64,000 nucleotides of DNA. Source: Candidatus Rhodobacter oscarellae (GTDB lineage: Bacteria; Pseudomonadota; Alphaproteobacteria; Rhodobacterales; Rhodobacteraceae). The DNA lies in assembly GCF_001078595.1 (NCBI RefSeq), contig NZ_LFTY01000001.1:363830-427829 (forward strand), read 5' to 3'. The position numbers and the translations under genes are program-made. This document shows, piece by piece, positions 1-8,326 of this stretch. The notes below the pieces were generated by a model that made no database searches, had not been told where the DNA came from, and was given only the letters and a program-made list of their open reading frames with translations. How positions within the stretch are numbered: the stretch's first letter is position 1; every line of letters starts with the position of its first letter.

Positions 1-806
1 CGCTCGCGGCGCAGGGCCTCCTGCGTGTAGGGGCCATCGCGGAAACGGCGGATGAAGGCGCGGTAGGCCTCAAGCGTGTCCTGCGCCTGCGCGTCGCGCC
101 AGGCCAGCATCTCGATCTGCGCAAGCAGCTCGGGGCTGTCGCCGCCGCCGTCGACAAAGGCCTTGTTGCGCGGCACGTAGCCCATAAAGCGCACGCCGTT
201 GGAGGCGCGGTCGCGCGCGCCCGCGATGCTGCGCCCGGGCTGCAGGATGTCCTCGCGAATGGCCCGCGCCACCGGCCCCGGCGGCCCCGCGATCACGGTC
301 AACCCGTTCGCAACACCGCGCTCCCGAAAGCCAGAGCGGGCCCCCAGGGCGTCCACCGCGGGCCGGGGCGCCTCGGCGATGGCCACGATCGCGTCCCCCG
401 GCCGCTGCCCGGCCAGCGCCAGGAAGGGCTCCAGCGGCAGCGCCTCGCGGCCAATCAGCAGCCCGTTCACCGGGCCCGCATCCACATGCAGAAGCCAGTT
501 CTGCCCCGCCCCGTCCACGATATGGCCCGCGATCACGATGACTAGCCGGTCCGCCGCCTCCATGCGCTGCCACAGCGCGTCCGCCTCTTGGATCGACGCG
601 GTCTTGCGGGTGTTCGAGATCACATCGACCGAGAACCCCGCCTCGCGCAGATCACCCTCCAGGGTGCGCGCCTGGCCGGCCTCTAGCACGCGCGGGTAGT
701 CCTCGTAGAATTGGTTGGCGATGATGATGGCGACGTCCTCGGCGCTGGCCACCCCAGGCCAGGCCAGGACAAAGGCGGCGATCCAAGCTCTTAGCATCCG
801 CGACAT
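1..806 (-). CDS. Secreted caspase-like (peptidase C14 fold) protein, probably catalytically dead; 3' end outside window
   Basis: ATG at 806 is preceded by AAGGGG. The first 268 residues are visible and the gene runs off the left edge. Residues 1-22 form a signal peptide ending VASA. The rest resembles a p20 caspase domain: an IIIANQFY strand, a GFSV segment, then the His motif IAGHIVDG (H95). The strand that should carry the Cys nucleophile (usually DAC) reads VAIAEAP (about 141-147), and no cysteine occurs anywhere in the visible protein. I infer a secreted pseudo-caspase, perhaps a binding or scaffold protein. It lies 42 bp downstream of the CoA ligase on the same strand, so it may be the last gene of that transcription unit. 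Confidence 0.6.
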   Translation of the reverse strand, partial: MSRMLRAWIAAFVLAWPGVASAEDVAIIIANQFYEDYPRVLEAGQARTLEGDLREAGFSVDVISNTRKTASIQEADALWQRMEAADRLVIVIAGHIVDGAGQNWLLHVDAGPVNGLLIGREALPLEPFLALAGQRPGDAIVAIAEAPRPAVDALGARSGFRERGVANGLTVIAGPPGPVARAIREDILQPGRSIAGARDRASNGVRFMGYVPRNKAFVDGGGDSPELLAQIEMLAWRDAQAQDTLEAYRAFIRRFRDGPYTQEALRRE

Positions 807-848
807 GTGTTCCCCTTAAAATGGCTCAATGGTTAACTTGGGCTATGG

Positions 849-2048
849 TCAGTCATAAACCCGTTGGTCGTCAATGACTTTGCCGTCTTTGGGCAGGCTG
901 CCCTCCGGCACCAGGGTGACGGTGCCGCTCAGCTTCAGGACCTCCTTGAGGCTCGCGGCGTAGGGTGCGGGGTCGCTGGCCGGGGTCTCAAGCTGCACCT
1001 CCATGGCGTCGGCCTCGCCGGCGCGGGTGGCGATGACGCGGGCCTTGGTGACCTCGGCGTGGCGCGCGACCAGGGCGGCGACCTGCTCGGGGCGCACGAA
1101 CATGCCCTTGATCTTGGTGGTCTGGTCGGCGCGGCCCATCCAGCCCTTGATGCGCCTGTTGGTGCGCCCGCAGGGGCTTTGGCCGGGCAGCACGGCGCTG
1201 AGGTCGCCGGTGGCAAAGCGGATCAGCGGGTAGTCGGGGTTAAGCGCGGTGACCAGCACCTCGCCGACCTCGCCCTCGGGCACGGGGTCGCCGGTGCCGG
1301 GCGTGACGATCTCTACGATGGCGCCCTCGTCGATGATCATGCCCTCCATGGCGTCGGATTCGTAGGCGATGTTGCCCAGATCGGCGGTGGCGTAGCATTG
1401 CAGGCAGGCGATGCCGCGATCGGCGTATTCTTGCCGCAGGCTGGGGAACAGGGCGCCGCCGCCCACCGCGGCCTTGGTGATGCCAAGGCTCAGGCCCAGC
1501 GCGTCGGCCTTGTCGAGAATCACTTTCAGGTAATCCGGCGTGCCCGCATAGGCGGTGATCCCCATGGCATGGGCGGCCTGGGCCTGCAGCTCGGTCTGGC
1601 CGGTGCCCGCGGGGAAGACCTTGGCGCCCACCGCCCGCGCGCCGCTCTCAAACATCATGCCGGCGGGGGTGAAGTGATAGGCAAAGCAGTTCTGCACCAC
1701 GTCGCCCGCGCCAAAGCCCGCCGCGTGCAGGAACCGCGCAAAGCGCCACCAGTCGGGCTTTTCCACATGGCCCGGCTCATAGATCGGCCCGGGGCTCTGG
1801 AAAAGATGCGTGTAGTCGCCCATCTCGACGCCGCCGAATGGCGGGCGGGCGGACTGCCAGCCGCCAAGGTCGCTCTTGCGCAGAACCGGAAAGCGCCGCA
1901 GATCCGCCAGATCGGCCAATGCGCCCGAGGGCCAGGCCGCGCCAACCGCGGCCTGGATGCGTGCGACCAGCGCCTGCGCCTGGCTCAGTTGATCGGCCTC
2001 CCGCGCGTCCTGGCTGCGGGTCTCTAGATCGTCGTAATAGGCTGCCAT
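849..2048 (-). CDS. Phenylacetate-CoA ligase (PaaK)-like adenylate-forming enzyme
   Basis: 399 residues; ATG with AGGGAG upstream. The fold is that of acyl/aryl-CoA ligases that adenylate a carboxylic acid and transfer it to CoA in the cytosol. The acceptor region GEVLVTALNPDYPLIRFATGDLS and the C-terminal segment TTKIKGMFVRPEQV are typical of PaaK. The usual SSGTTGKP phosphate loop is replaced by QSPGPIYEPG near residue 86, so the ATP-binding loop is atypical. The protein is somewhat shorter than PaaK. It lies 140 bp downstream of livF in the same direction, which suggests that the transporter imports the acid that this enzyme activates. The substrate (aromatic or other acid) is not predictable from sequence. 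Confidence 0.75.
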   Translation of the reverse strand: MAAYYDDLETRSQDAREADQLSQAQALVARIQAAVGAAWPSGALADLADLRRFPVLRKSDLGGWQSARPPFGGVEMGDYTHLFQSPGPIYEPGHVEKPDWWRFARFLHAAGFGAGDVVQNCFAYHFTPAGMMFESGARAVGAKVFPAGTGQTELQAQAAHAMGITAYAGTPDYLKVILDKADALGLSLGITKAAVGGGALFPSLRQEYADRGIACLQCYATADLGNIAYESDAMEGMIIDEGAIVEIVTPGTGDPVPEGEVGEVLVTALNPDYPLIRFATGDLSAVLPGQSPCGRTNRRIKGWMGRADQTTKIKGMFVRPEQVAALVARHAEVTKARVIATRAGEADAMEVQLETPASDPAPYAASLKEVLKLSGTVTLVPEGSLPKDGKVIDDQRVYD

Positions 2049-2188
2049 GGCGCGCTCCCTTTATGCTTCACCTTGTTGAAAATACGCATGCGCGCCCTCG
2101 CCAATCAACGCCCGGCTCATGTTTCGCGTCGCCGCGCCGCGCGCTTAGGAAAGAGCGTGCGGAAGCACTCATTTGGATTGCGGCGCGC

Positions 2189-3010
2189 TTAGCTCAGCCA
2201 ACGCTTGCGGCGGCGGTACGAGCGCACGTCGCGATAGCTCTTGCGGCCCTCCTCCGAGAGCCCCAGGTAGAACTCCTTCACGTCCGGGTTCTCGCGCAGC
2301 TCATCGGCGGGGCCGTCCATCACGATGCGGCCCGATTCCAGGATGTAGCCGTAATGCGCGAACCGCAGGGCGACGTTGGTGTTCTGCTCGGCCAGAAGGA
2401 AGCTCACGCCCTCCTTCTCGTTGAGGTTCTTGACGATGCCAAAGATCTCTTCCACCAGCTGCGGCGCCAGGCCCATGCTGGGCTCGTCCAGCAGGATGGT
2501 CTCGGGGCGGCTCATCAGGGCGCGGCCGATGGCGGTCATCTGCTGCTCGCCGCCCGAGGTATACCCGGCCTGGGATTTGCGCCGCTCGGCCAGGCGCGGG
2601 AAATAGGTGTAGACTAGGTCCAGATCCTGCTTCACCGCGGCGCCGTCGCGGCGGGTATAGGCCCCGGTCATCAGGTTCTCCTCGACGGTGAGGTGCTCAA
2701 AGCAATGCCGGCCCTCCATCACCTGGATCACGCCGCGCTTGACCATGTCGGCGGGATCAAGATGCGCGGTGTCCTCTCCGCGGTAATGGATCGAGCCCTT
2801 GGTGACCTCGCCGCGCTCCGAGCCCAGCAGGTTAGAGATCGACTTCAGCGTCGTGGACTTGCCCGCGCCGTTGCCGCCCAGCAGCGCGGTGATGCCGCCC
2901 TTGGGCACGCTCAGGCTCACGCCCTTCAGGACGAGGATCACGTGATTATAGATCACCTCGATATTGTTGACCTCAAGCAGGGTCTCGTCTGTTCGGCCCG
3001 CGTCCAGCAT
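2189..3010 (-). CDS. livF: Branched-chain amino acid-type ABC transporter ATP-binding protein LivF
   Basis: 273 residues from ATG 3010, chosen over GTG 3022 because GAGG sits 6 nt before it. Walker A GGNGAGKST at about residues 45-53, ABC signature TSGGEQQM, Walker B ILLDEPSMGL, and a switch His region following LLAEQN. This is the HAAT-family second ATPase that pairs with LivG on the LivH/LivM membrane core. The C-terminus carries a basic Arg-rich tail (YRRRKRW). It follows the substrate-binding protein by about 105 bp, with a strong hairpin in between. The imported substrate is probably a carboxylate handled by the two CoA ligases of the cluster rather than leucine itself. Confidence 0.9.
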   Translation of the reverse strand: MLDAGRTDETLLEVNNIEVIYNHVILVLKGVSLSVPKGGITALLGGNGAGKSTTLKSISNLLGSERGEVTKGSIHYRGEDTAHLDPADMVKRGVIQVMEGRHCFEHLTVEENLMTGAYTRRDGAAVKQDLDLVYTYFPRLAERRKSQAGYTSGGEQQMTAIGRALMSRPETILLDEPSMGLAPQLVEEIFGIVKNLNEKEGVSFLLAEQNTNVALRFAHYGYILESGRIVMDGPADELRENPDVKEFYLGLSEEGRKSYRDVRSYRRRKRWLS

Positions 3011-3075
3011 GTCTTGCCTCACCGGTATAGAGGGGCGCAGTTCCCCTGCTTCATCTTGTCATAAATACGCAAACA

Positions 3076-3103
3076 CCCGGCCGCAGCGCGCGCCGCGGCC
3101 GGG
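3076..3103 (-). terminator. GC-rich hairpin between the substrate-binding protein gene and livF
   Basis: CCCGGCCGC pairs with GCGGCCGGG around a 10-nt loop. On the minus strand it follows the stop of the binding-protein gene by about 12 nt and is followed by TGTTTGCGTATTTATG. It could be a partial terminator or a 3'-stabilising stem that sets a high binding-protein to ATPase ratio, as is common in ABC operons. Confidence 0.5.
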
Positions 3104-3115
3104 ATGCTCACGCGC

Positions 3116-4402
3116 CTAGTTGCAGCGCGCTTCGATGTTGTTCTCCGAGGCGTAGGCCTCTGAGTCGGCCATCACAAGCGGCCCGATCACGTCGGCGTCG
3201 GGCGCCTCAAAGTCCGAGATCAGGGACCACTGTCCAGAGCCCGCATCCCACTGCGCCACGGCGCCAAGACCGTCGCCGCCGTGGTTCTCGCAGCTCACCT
3301 TGAAGGTGGGGCCGAAGTTCGGCAGGCCCAGCTCGGCCATCTTCTCGGCGCTCATATCAAGCGCCTCCATGCCGTCGCGCATCATCGCGGGGGTGATGTC
3401 ACTCACGCCGTGGATGCCCTGCGCGGTGCGGGCGGCCTCGGCGGCCAGCATCGCGGCATAGACGCCCCGGTTGTAAAGCACGGTCCCGACCTGATCGCCC
3501 GCGCCCGCGGCCTTGCCCGCGTCCAGCACGTATTGCTGGATGTCGCCAAAGAGCGGGAAGTCCGAGCCCACATTGTGGAAGGCCAGCGCCTTATAGCCGG
3601 TCGCCGCGTCGCCCGCGGGCAGCACGTCATTCTCCGAGCCGGACCACCAGATGCCGATGAAGTTCTCCATGTTGAAGCGGATGTTGGCGGCCTCCTGGAT
3701 GGCGACCTGGTTCATCACGCCCCAGCCCCACATGAACACGTAGTCCGGGCGCTCGCGGCGGATCTGCAGCCATTGGCTCTTCTGCTCCTGGCCAGGGTGA
3801 TCCACGGGGATCAGGGTCAGGTCAAAGCCGTGCTTGGCCGACAGGTCCTCAAGCGTGCGGATCGGCTCCTTGCCATAGGCGGAGTTGTGGTAGACCAGCG
3901 CGATCTTCTTGCCGCTGATGTCGCCGCCGTTCAGCTCCAGGGTGTGGTTCACCGCGATGGAGGCGCCGTTCCAGTAGTTGGTGGGGTAGTTGAACACGTG
4001 GCTGAAGACCTTGCCGTTCGCGGCCGAGGTCCGGCCGTAGCCCATCGAGTGGATCGGGATGCCATCCGCGGTGGCCTTGGGGATCAGCTGGTAGGTGATG
4101 CCGGTCGAGAGCGGCTGATAGACCAGCGAGCCTTCGCCCTTGGTGGACTCGTAGCACTCAACGCCCTTCTCGGTGTTGTACCCGGTCTCGCATTCCAGCA
4201 CCCGGGCCATCTCGCCGCCGATGCCGCCGTCGCGCTCGTTCAGCAGGGTGAAGTAGTCCTGATAGCCATCCGCGAAGGGGATGCCGCCCGCGGCGTAGGG
4301 CCCGGTGCGGTAGGACAGCGACGGGAACACAAGGTCCGCCATCGCGGGGACAGCGGCGGTCATCGCCCCCGCCAGCGCCATAGTCGCAAGTTTCAATTTC
4401 AT
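3116..4402 (-). CDS. Periplasmic substrate-binding protein of a LIV/HAAT-type ABC transporter
   Basis: 428 residues, start ATG with GGGAGG 7 nt upstream. Signal peptide of about 22 residues ending AMA. It belongs to the type I periplasmic binding proteins (Peripla_BP_6 family): YQDYF.LLNERDGGIGG near the start, VYHNSAYGKEP and a long second lobe. Several cysteines occur in the mature protein (near LECETG, VECYES and SCENHGG, and the final residues RCN), probably as disulfides. It lies between livM and livF and should deliver substrate to the LivHM core. The ligand cannot be read from the sequence. Confidence 0.88.
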   Translation of the reverse strand: MKLKLATMALAGAMTAAVPAMADLVFPSLSYRTGPYAAGGIPFADGYQDYFTLLNERDGGIGGEMARVLECETGYNTEKGVECYESTKGEGSLVYQPLSTGITYQLIPKATADGIPIHSMGYGRTSAANGKVFSHVFNYPTNYWNGASIAVNHTLELNGGDISGKKIALVYHNSAYGKEPIRTLEDLSAKHGFDLTLIPVDHPGQEQKSQWLQIRRERPDYVFMWGWGVMNQVAIQEAANIRFNMENFIGIWWSGSENDVLPAGDAATGYKALAFHNVGSDFPLFGDIQQYVLDAGKAAGAGDQVGTVLYNRGVYAAMLAAEAARTAQGIHGVSDITPAMMRDGMEALDMSAEKMAELGLPNFGPTFKVSCENHGGDGLGAVAQWDAGSGQWSLISDFEAPDADVIGPLVMADSEAYASENNIEARCN

Positions 4403-4438
4403 TTTTTTCCTCCCATTAGTTTTCTTTTTTACGCGTGA

Positions 4439-4493
4439 GGCGGGACAAGTCCCGCCCTACGGGTTCGGTCGGTAGGGCGGGACTTGTCCCGCC
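4439..4493. repeat. Perfect 22-bp inverted repeat (REP/MITE-like hairpin) between livM and the binding-protein gene
   Basis: Arms at 4439-4460 and 4472-4493 are exact reverse complements around an 11-nt loop. Each arm itself contains the palindrome GGCGGGACAAGTCCCGCC. In RNA it can fold as one long stem or two short ones. It lies in the livM to binding-protein spacer, so it could also act as an attenuator or an RNA-stability element. Confidence 0.85.
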
Positions 4494-4511
4494 GCACCCA
4501 ATGGCCCCACC

Positions 4512-5636
4512 TTAATACGGGAACGGCCAGAGTCTCAGTTTTTCTTTCGCCAGTCTCCACAGCTGCGCCAGCCCATGCGGCTCTGCGATCAGGAAGACCA
4601 TGATCAGCCCGCCCACGACCATGAAGATCATGTGCTCGGCCAGGTCCGTGGGCCAGCCCATCTGGCCGACCATGACGTTCTTGAGCAGCACCGGCATCAG
4701 CACCATGAAGGCCGCCCCCGCGAAGGAGCCGAAGATCGAGCCCAGCCCGCCGATGATGATCATGAAGAGCACCAAAAAGGACTTCTGGATGCCAAAGACC
4801 TCGCCGACCTCCACCGCGCCCAGATAGACGCTGAAGAACAGCGCGCCCGAGACGCCCACGAAGAAGCTCGAGACCGCGAAGGCGCTCAGCTTGGCGCGCA
4901 GCGGGTTCACCCCGATGATCTCGGCGGCGATGTCCATGTCGCGGATCGCCATCCATTTGCGCCCCACCGCGCCGCGGGTGAGGTTGCGCGCCAGCCAGGC
5001 CAGCAGCACCGCGAAGACCAGGCAGAACAGATAGCTCGCCGCCGGGCTCGCCGTGGCGCCGGTGACCTCGAACCCGAACACGCCCCGCGTGGGCGCGTTG
5101 ATCTGGCCCGAGGCCGAATAGTTGTAGGACCACTCCCACTTGTTGAAGAGCCACACCAGGAAGAACTGCGCCGCCAGCGTCGCCACGGCCAGGTAGAAGC
5201 CCTTGATGCGAAGGCTTGGCAGCCCGAACAGGAGCCCCACAAAGGCCGTCACCAGCCCCGCCAGCAGCACGCTAAAGAAGATGTTGATCGGCGGCAGCGC
5301 GTAGCGGATCCACTCGCCATCCGCGCCCATAAAGTAGATGTCGATCCCGGTCATGAACTTGTAGCAGGCATAGGCGCCCACCGCCATGAACCCGCCCGTG
5401 CCCAGGCTCACCTGCCCGCAATAGCCCGTCAGGATGTTCAGCCCGATCGCCGCGATGGCGTAGATCAGGAAGGGCAGCAGCACCGCGTTCGCCCAGTAGT
5501 CGTTGATGATGAACGGCACCACCAGGAAGGCGAAGGCCAGAACCACGTAGTACCGCCAGCGATCAAACGCGATGGGGAAGGTCTGGCTGTCCTGACTGTA
5601 GGTGGTGCTGAAGTCACCGGATTCACGATAGAACAT
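4512..5636 (-). CDS. livM: Branched-chain amino acid-type ABC permease LivM
   Basis: 374 residues; ATG with AGGGAAG upstream. A polytopic inner-membrane protein with about nine to ten hydrophobic segments. The early IGLNILTGYCGQVSLG motif and the conserved EAA-like stretch ...GVNPLRAKLSAFAVSSFFVGVSGALF are characteristic of LivM. A soluble loop near residues 100-115 and another around 180-200 are longer than in E. coli LivM. It is separated from livH by three features: the 4-TM protein, a divergent gene at 5869-6336 and repeats. The usual livH-livM coupling is therefore broken here. Confidence 0.88.
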   Translation of the reverse strand: MFYRESGDFSTTYSQDSQTFPIAFDRWRYYVVLAFAFLVVPFIINDYWANAVLLPFLIYAIAAIGLNILTGYCGQVSLGTGGFMAVGAYACYKFMTGIDIYFMGADGEWIRYALPPINIFFSVLLAGLVTAFVGLLFGLPSLRIKGFYLAVATLAAQFFLVWLFNKWEWSYNYSASGQINAPTRGVFGFEVTGATASPAASYLFCLVFAVLLAWLARNLTRGAVGRKWMAIRDMDIAAEIIGVNPLRAKLSAFAVSSFFVGVSGALFFSVYLGAVEVGEVFGIQKSFLVLFMIIIGGLGSIFGSFAGAAFMVLMPVLLKNVMVGQMGWPTDLAEHMIFMVVGGLIMVFLIAEPHGLAQLWRLAKEKLRLWPFPY

Positions 5637-5710
5637 CTAGATCTTCCCTACGGTTTCGACTGGGTCTGGGCGGGTGAGGGATTGCGCTCCCTTCGGGATC
5701 GCGGTGGCGC

Positions 5711-5752
5711 AAATTCCTTGGAAGGAATTTGAAAATCTCTTGAAAGAGATTT
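5711..5752. repeat. Double-palindrome element, copy 1
   Basis: Two adjacent 20-nt palindromic stems: AAATTCCTTGGAAGGAATTT (5711-5730) and AAATCTCTTGAAAGAGATTT (5733-5752), separated by 2 nt. The same pair occurs in reverse orientation at 16019-16060 with changes only at the loop bases. It lies in the 232-bp spacer between livM and the divergent gene at 5869. Confidence 0.85.
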
Positions 5753-5868
5753 GGTCCCGCCCGCCGCACGGTAACGCTTTGTTCACCCCGTCACACGCTT
5801 CCACGATGTTGCCACATTTCGCCCCATTTCCCGCGGCATCTCTGGTCCGGCGAGTAAGGGTGGACGAC

Positions 5869-6336
5869 ATGACTGCAATCCTGGATGCGATCCGGCGGCT
5901 GGAGGCCGCCCATGAGCGCGGCGAGATCGACGAGGACGAGTACCACGACGTGCGCCGCTCGGTGATGAACATCGTCGAGGACGCCGAGGAGGTGGACCTC
6001 GACGCGCCGGAATATGACACCGACATCATCACCGACGAGCCGCCGTACTCTGAGGTGGCCCAGATCGCGCTGCTGGCGGGGCTGGGGTTCATCACCTGCA
6101 TGGGGCTGGCGACCTGGTTCATCGGCGACGTCATGGCGGCCTTCACGGTCTCGCTGGGCCTCTTCACCGCGGCCACCATCGGGGTGGCGCACCGCATGGG
6201 TCTGATAGAGGAGCCGCTGAACGAGTTCTTCGCGCGCAGCGACGACGACGAAGAAGAGGACGGCGCGGACCCGCAGGACGCAGACGACGAGGTGCTGCTC
6301 GACGACAGCCTGCCCGAGAACCGGGCCAGGGGCTGA
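5869..6336 (+). CDS. Small membrane protein with N-terminal SHOCT-like helix pair
   Basis: 155 residues from ATG 5869, preceded by AAGGG; an in-frame GTG at 5860 is a less likely start. The frame stays open further upstream only through the repeat element. Residues 1-40 (ILDAIRRLEAAHERGEIDEDEY) look like a SHOCT-type oligomerisation helix. Two hydrophobic helices follow (about 62-110), then a strongly acidic tail rich in Asp/Glu (DDDEEEDG). It is the only plus-strand gene inside the liv cluster and so breaks the minus-strand operon. Function unknown; SHOCT-type segments are usually associated with membrane or stress proteins. Confidence 0.65.
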   Translation: MTAILDAIRRLEAAHERGEIDEDEYHDVRRSVMNIVEDAEEVDLDAPEYDTDIITDEPPYSEVAQIALLAGLGFITCMGLATWFIGDVMAAFTVSLGLFTAATIGVAHRMGLIEEPLNEFFARSDDDEEEDGADPQDADDEVLLDDSLPENRARG

Positions 6337-6349
6337 CACCAACGCGCGC

Positions 6350-6778
6350 TCATTCGAACACCCCCGCGTCCACCACGGGCGGCGGCCGGAACCAGCGCCA
6401 GCCCGAGCGGATGTAAACCACCGCCATCCAGCCCGACAGCACCGTGGGCATCGCGAGAAAGCCCACCAGCTGGATGAAGCCTATGGCCCCGCGGAGCGGC
6501 GCTTCGAACCCAATAACAACTGTGATCAGCCCGAACCCCAGCGCGGCGACGGCCAGCGCCAAGGCGATGAGGAAATCCGCCCCACGATGGACGCCCGCTT
6601 CCACCTTGCCCAATCGCCAGATCGCCGCGATGGCCGCGCCGGCGGGCAATAGAAACAAGAGCGGCACGCCCCCGACGACAACGATCTGGCCTAGCAACAA
6701 CAGCAGCAGGCCGGAATACCCCACCGCGTAGAGCGCCAGCAGCCAGGCCGCGAGCTTTGTCGCCGTCTGCAAGGTCAC
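6350..6778 (-). CDS. Hypothetical four-helix membrane protein
   Basis: 142 residues from GTG 6778, which overlaps the livH stop in a GTGA arrangement, so translation is probably coupled to livH. Four hydrophobic segments are visible (about 8-30, 35-55, 68-92, 98-122), and the C-terminus is short and aromatic (GWRWFRPPP). No family recognised. Its position immediately after livH and its coupling suggest co-production with the transporter, but it lacks any permease motif. Confidence 0.6.
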   Translation of the reverse strand: MTLQTATKLAAWLLALYAVGYSGLLLLLLGQIVVVGGVPLLFLLPAGAAIAAIWRLGKVEAGVHRGADFLIALALAVAALGFGLITVVIGFEAPLRGAIGFIQLVGFLAMPTVLSGWMAVVYIRSGWRWFRPPPVVDAGVFE

Positions 6779-7773
6779 ACTCTCTCAATGATCTTCTCTC
6801 CGAACAGGCCCTGCGGGCGGAACACCAGGAAGATCAGCGCCAGCACATAGGCGAACCACAGCTCGGTGGCGCCGCCCAGATAGGGCACCCCGATCAGCAG
6901 CTCGAACAGCTTCTCGCCCATGCCGATGATCAGCCCGCCGACGATGGCGCCGGGGATCGACGTAAAGCCGCCCAGCATCAGCACGGGCAGCGCCTTGAGC
7001 GCGATCAGCGACAGCGAGAACTGCACGCCCGACTTCGACCCCCACATGGCCCCCGCCACCAGCGCCACCACGCCCGCGATGGACCAGACCAGCACCCAGA
7101 TGAACCGCAGGCTGATGCCCACCGACAGCGCCGCCTGGTGGTCGTCGGCCACCGCGCGCAGCGCCCGGCCCTGCTTGGTGTACTGGCTGAACAGCGTCAG
7201 CGCGATCACCAGCACGGCGGCGGTGATCGCCGCGATGATATCCAGCTGGTCGATGAAGAAGCCATAGAAGTTCTCGCCCCCCAGCCAGGCGGTGTTCTCC
7301 TCGATCCAAAAAGAGCCGCCCTGCGGGATGCCGATATCCAGCTTCTTGATGTTGGAGCCCCACATCATGTCGCCGAAGCCCTCCATGAAGTAGGCCAGGC
7401 CGATGGTTGCCATGAAGAGGATGATGTCGGGCTGGTTCACCAGATGCCGCAGGATGAATCGCTCCACCGCTATGGCGATGATCACCATGACCACCACCGT
7501 CAGGGCGATGCCCAAGAGGGCGGGCGCGTGCCAGCCGAAATGGTGCACATCCGTGCCGAACAGCGCGTTGATCAGATGCGCGAAGGGCACCTGCCCGTCC
7601 ATGATCCCCACCAATGTGAGCGCCGCGAACAGCGCGAAGACCCCCTGGGCGTAGTTGAAGATCCCCGAGGACTTGAAGATCAGCACAAAGCCCAGCGCCA
7701 CCAGCGCGTACAGCACCCCCGCCATGAGCCCGTTGATCGCGGCCTCCACCGCATAAAGAAACTGGTCAGGCAT
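6775..7773 (-). CDS. livH: Branched-chain amino acid-type ABC permease LivH
   Basis: 332 residues beginning MPDQFLYAVEAAINGLMAGVLYALVALGFVLIFKSSGIFNYAQGV, cited here by its conserved pieces INGLMAGVLYALVALG and FNYAQG, which mark LivH. About eight TM helices. The motif AGVVALVAGAMWGSKSG and the C-terminal ALIFLVFRPQGLFGEK match the family. It is longer than E. coli LivH because of an inserted loop at about 145-175 (PQGGSFWIEENTAWLGGENF). Its ATG overlaps the end of the upstream secreted-protein gene by 8 bp. GGAG precedes the start by 10 nt. Confidence 0.9.
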   Translation of the reverse strand: MPDQFLYAVEAAINGLMAGVLYALVALGFVLIFKSSGIFNYAQGVFALFAALTLVGIMDGQVPFAHLINALFGTDVHHFGWHAPALLGIALTVVVMVIIAIAVERFILRHLVNQPDIILFMATIGLAYFMEGFGDMMWGSNIKKLDIGIPQGGSFWIEENTAWLGGENFYGFFIDQLDIIAAITAAVLVIALTLFSQYTKQGRALRAVADDHQAALSVGISLRFIWVLVWSIAGVVALVAGAMWGSKSGVQFSLSLIALKALPVLMLGGFTSIPGAIVGGLIIGMGEKLFELLIGVPYLGGATELWFAYVLALIFLVFRPQGLFGEKIIERV

Positions 7774-8326
7774 CGCTCGGTGTCTCCAACTTGAAGCCGT
7801 AGTTCAGTCTTAGGCCGTCATGCGGCGGCGCTTGGTGCCCCCACCGCGCCAGCATCAGGAACTCCTGCGGGTCTGGCACCCGGTCCTTGAACACGTGGAA
7901 CAGCGCCGCGTTGTTTTGGGCCGCAATATCCTCGTGGATCGCGCCCGGCATCATGTCCGCCGCCATTTCCAGGAACGCCGTCGCAAGTGCTGCCTCTTGC
8001 GCGGGATCGAAGGGCACGATGTCGGCAATGACGCTGCAGCGGTCTATGTCGACGCTCAGCCGCACCTCTGCCTTTGGGTCCCAAAGCTCTTCGGCCATGC
8101 TGCCGCCCGCAATCGTGCCCGGATAGGGGATCAGCCCGTCATAGGCGCTTGAGTGGATCACCGGCTCCCGAGAGCCGGGTTTGCACAGCGCCACGAACCG
8201 GTCCATCACCAGCGCCACGCGGTCCGGCGCGGCGAACCAGCCCAGCGCCCATGCCACAGCCGCCATCGCCACGGCGCCCGTGGCGAACCCGCTCAGCCGA
8301 GCGCGATATGTCGGCGAAAGCGCCAT
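7766..8326 (-). CDS. Unknown secreted protein 1 of the liv cluster
   Basis: 186 residues; ATG at 8326 directly follows a TAG stop of a 16-codon chimeric ORF. The N-terminal hydrophobic segment (about 10-33, GFATGAVAMAAVAWALGWFAA) is a signal peptide or anchor. The mature part has two cysteines (ALCKPG and DRCSV). No catalytic motif recognised. It is the third of three successive exported proteins between livG and livH that share a Cys, a W-containing strand, then V.LS.....C. Its stop overlaps livH by 8 bp, so it is co-translated with the permease. Role unknown; a transporter accessory or envelope protein is only a guess. Confidence 0.6.
   Translation of the reverse strand: MALSPTYRARLSGFATGAVAMAAVAWALGWFAAPDRVALVMDRFVALCKPGSREPVIHSSAYDGLIPYPGTIAGGSMAEELWDPKAEVRLSVDIDRCSVIADIVPFDPAQEAALATAFLEMAADMMPGAIHEDIAAQNNAALFHVFKDRVPDPQEFLMLARWGHQAPPHDGLRLNYGFKLETPSDA

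Noticed and set aside
864-2027. Long plus-strand open frame across the PaaK-like gene
   Set aside because: High-GC antisense frame; the minus-strand frame has the family motifs and a ribosome site. Similar shadows at 3281-4438, 4575-5732 and 11026-12537 were dismissed for the same reason.
5674-5868. Longer N-terminus for the SHOCT-like protein
   Set aside because: The extension is encoded by the double-palindrome repeat, and AAGGG supports ATG 5869.
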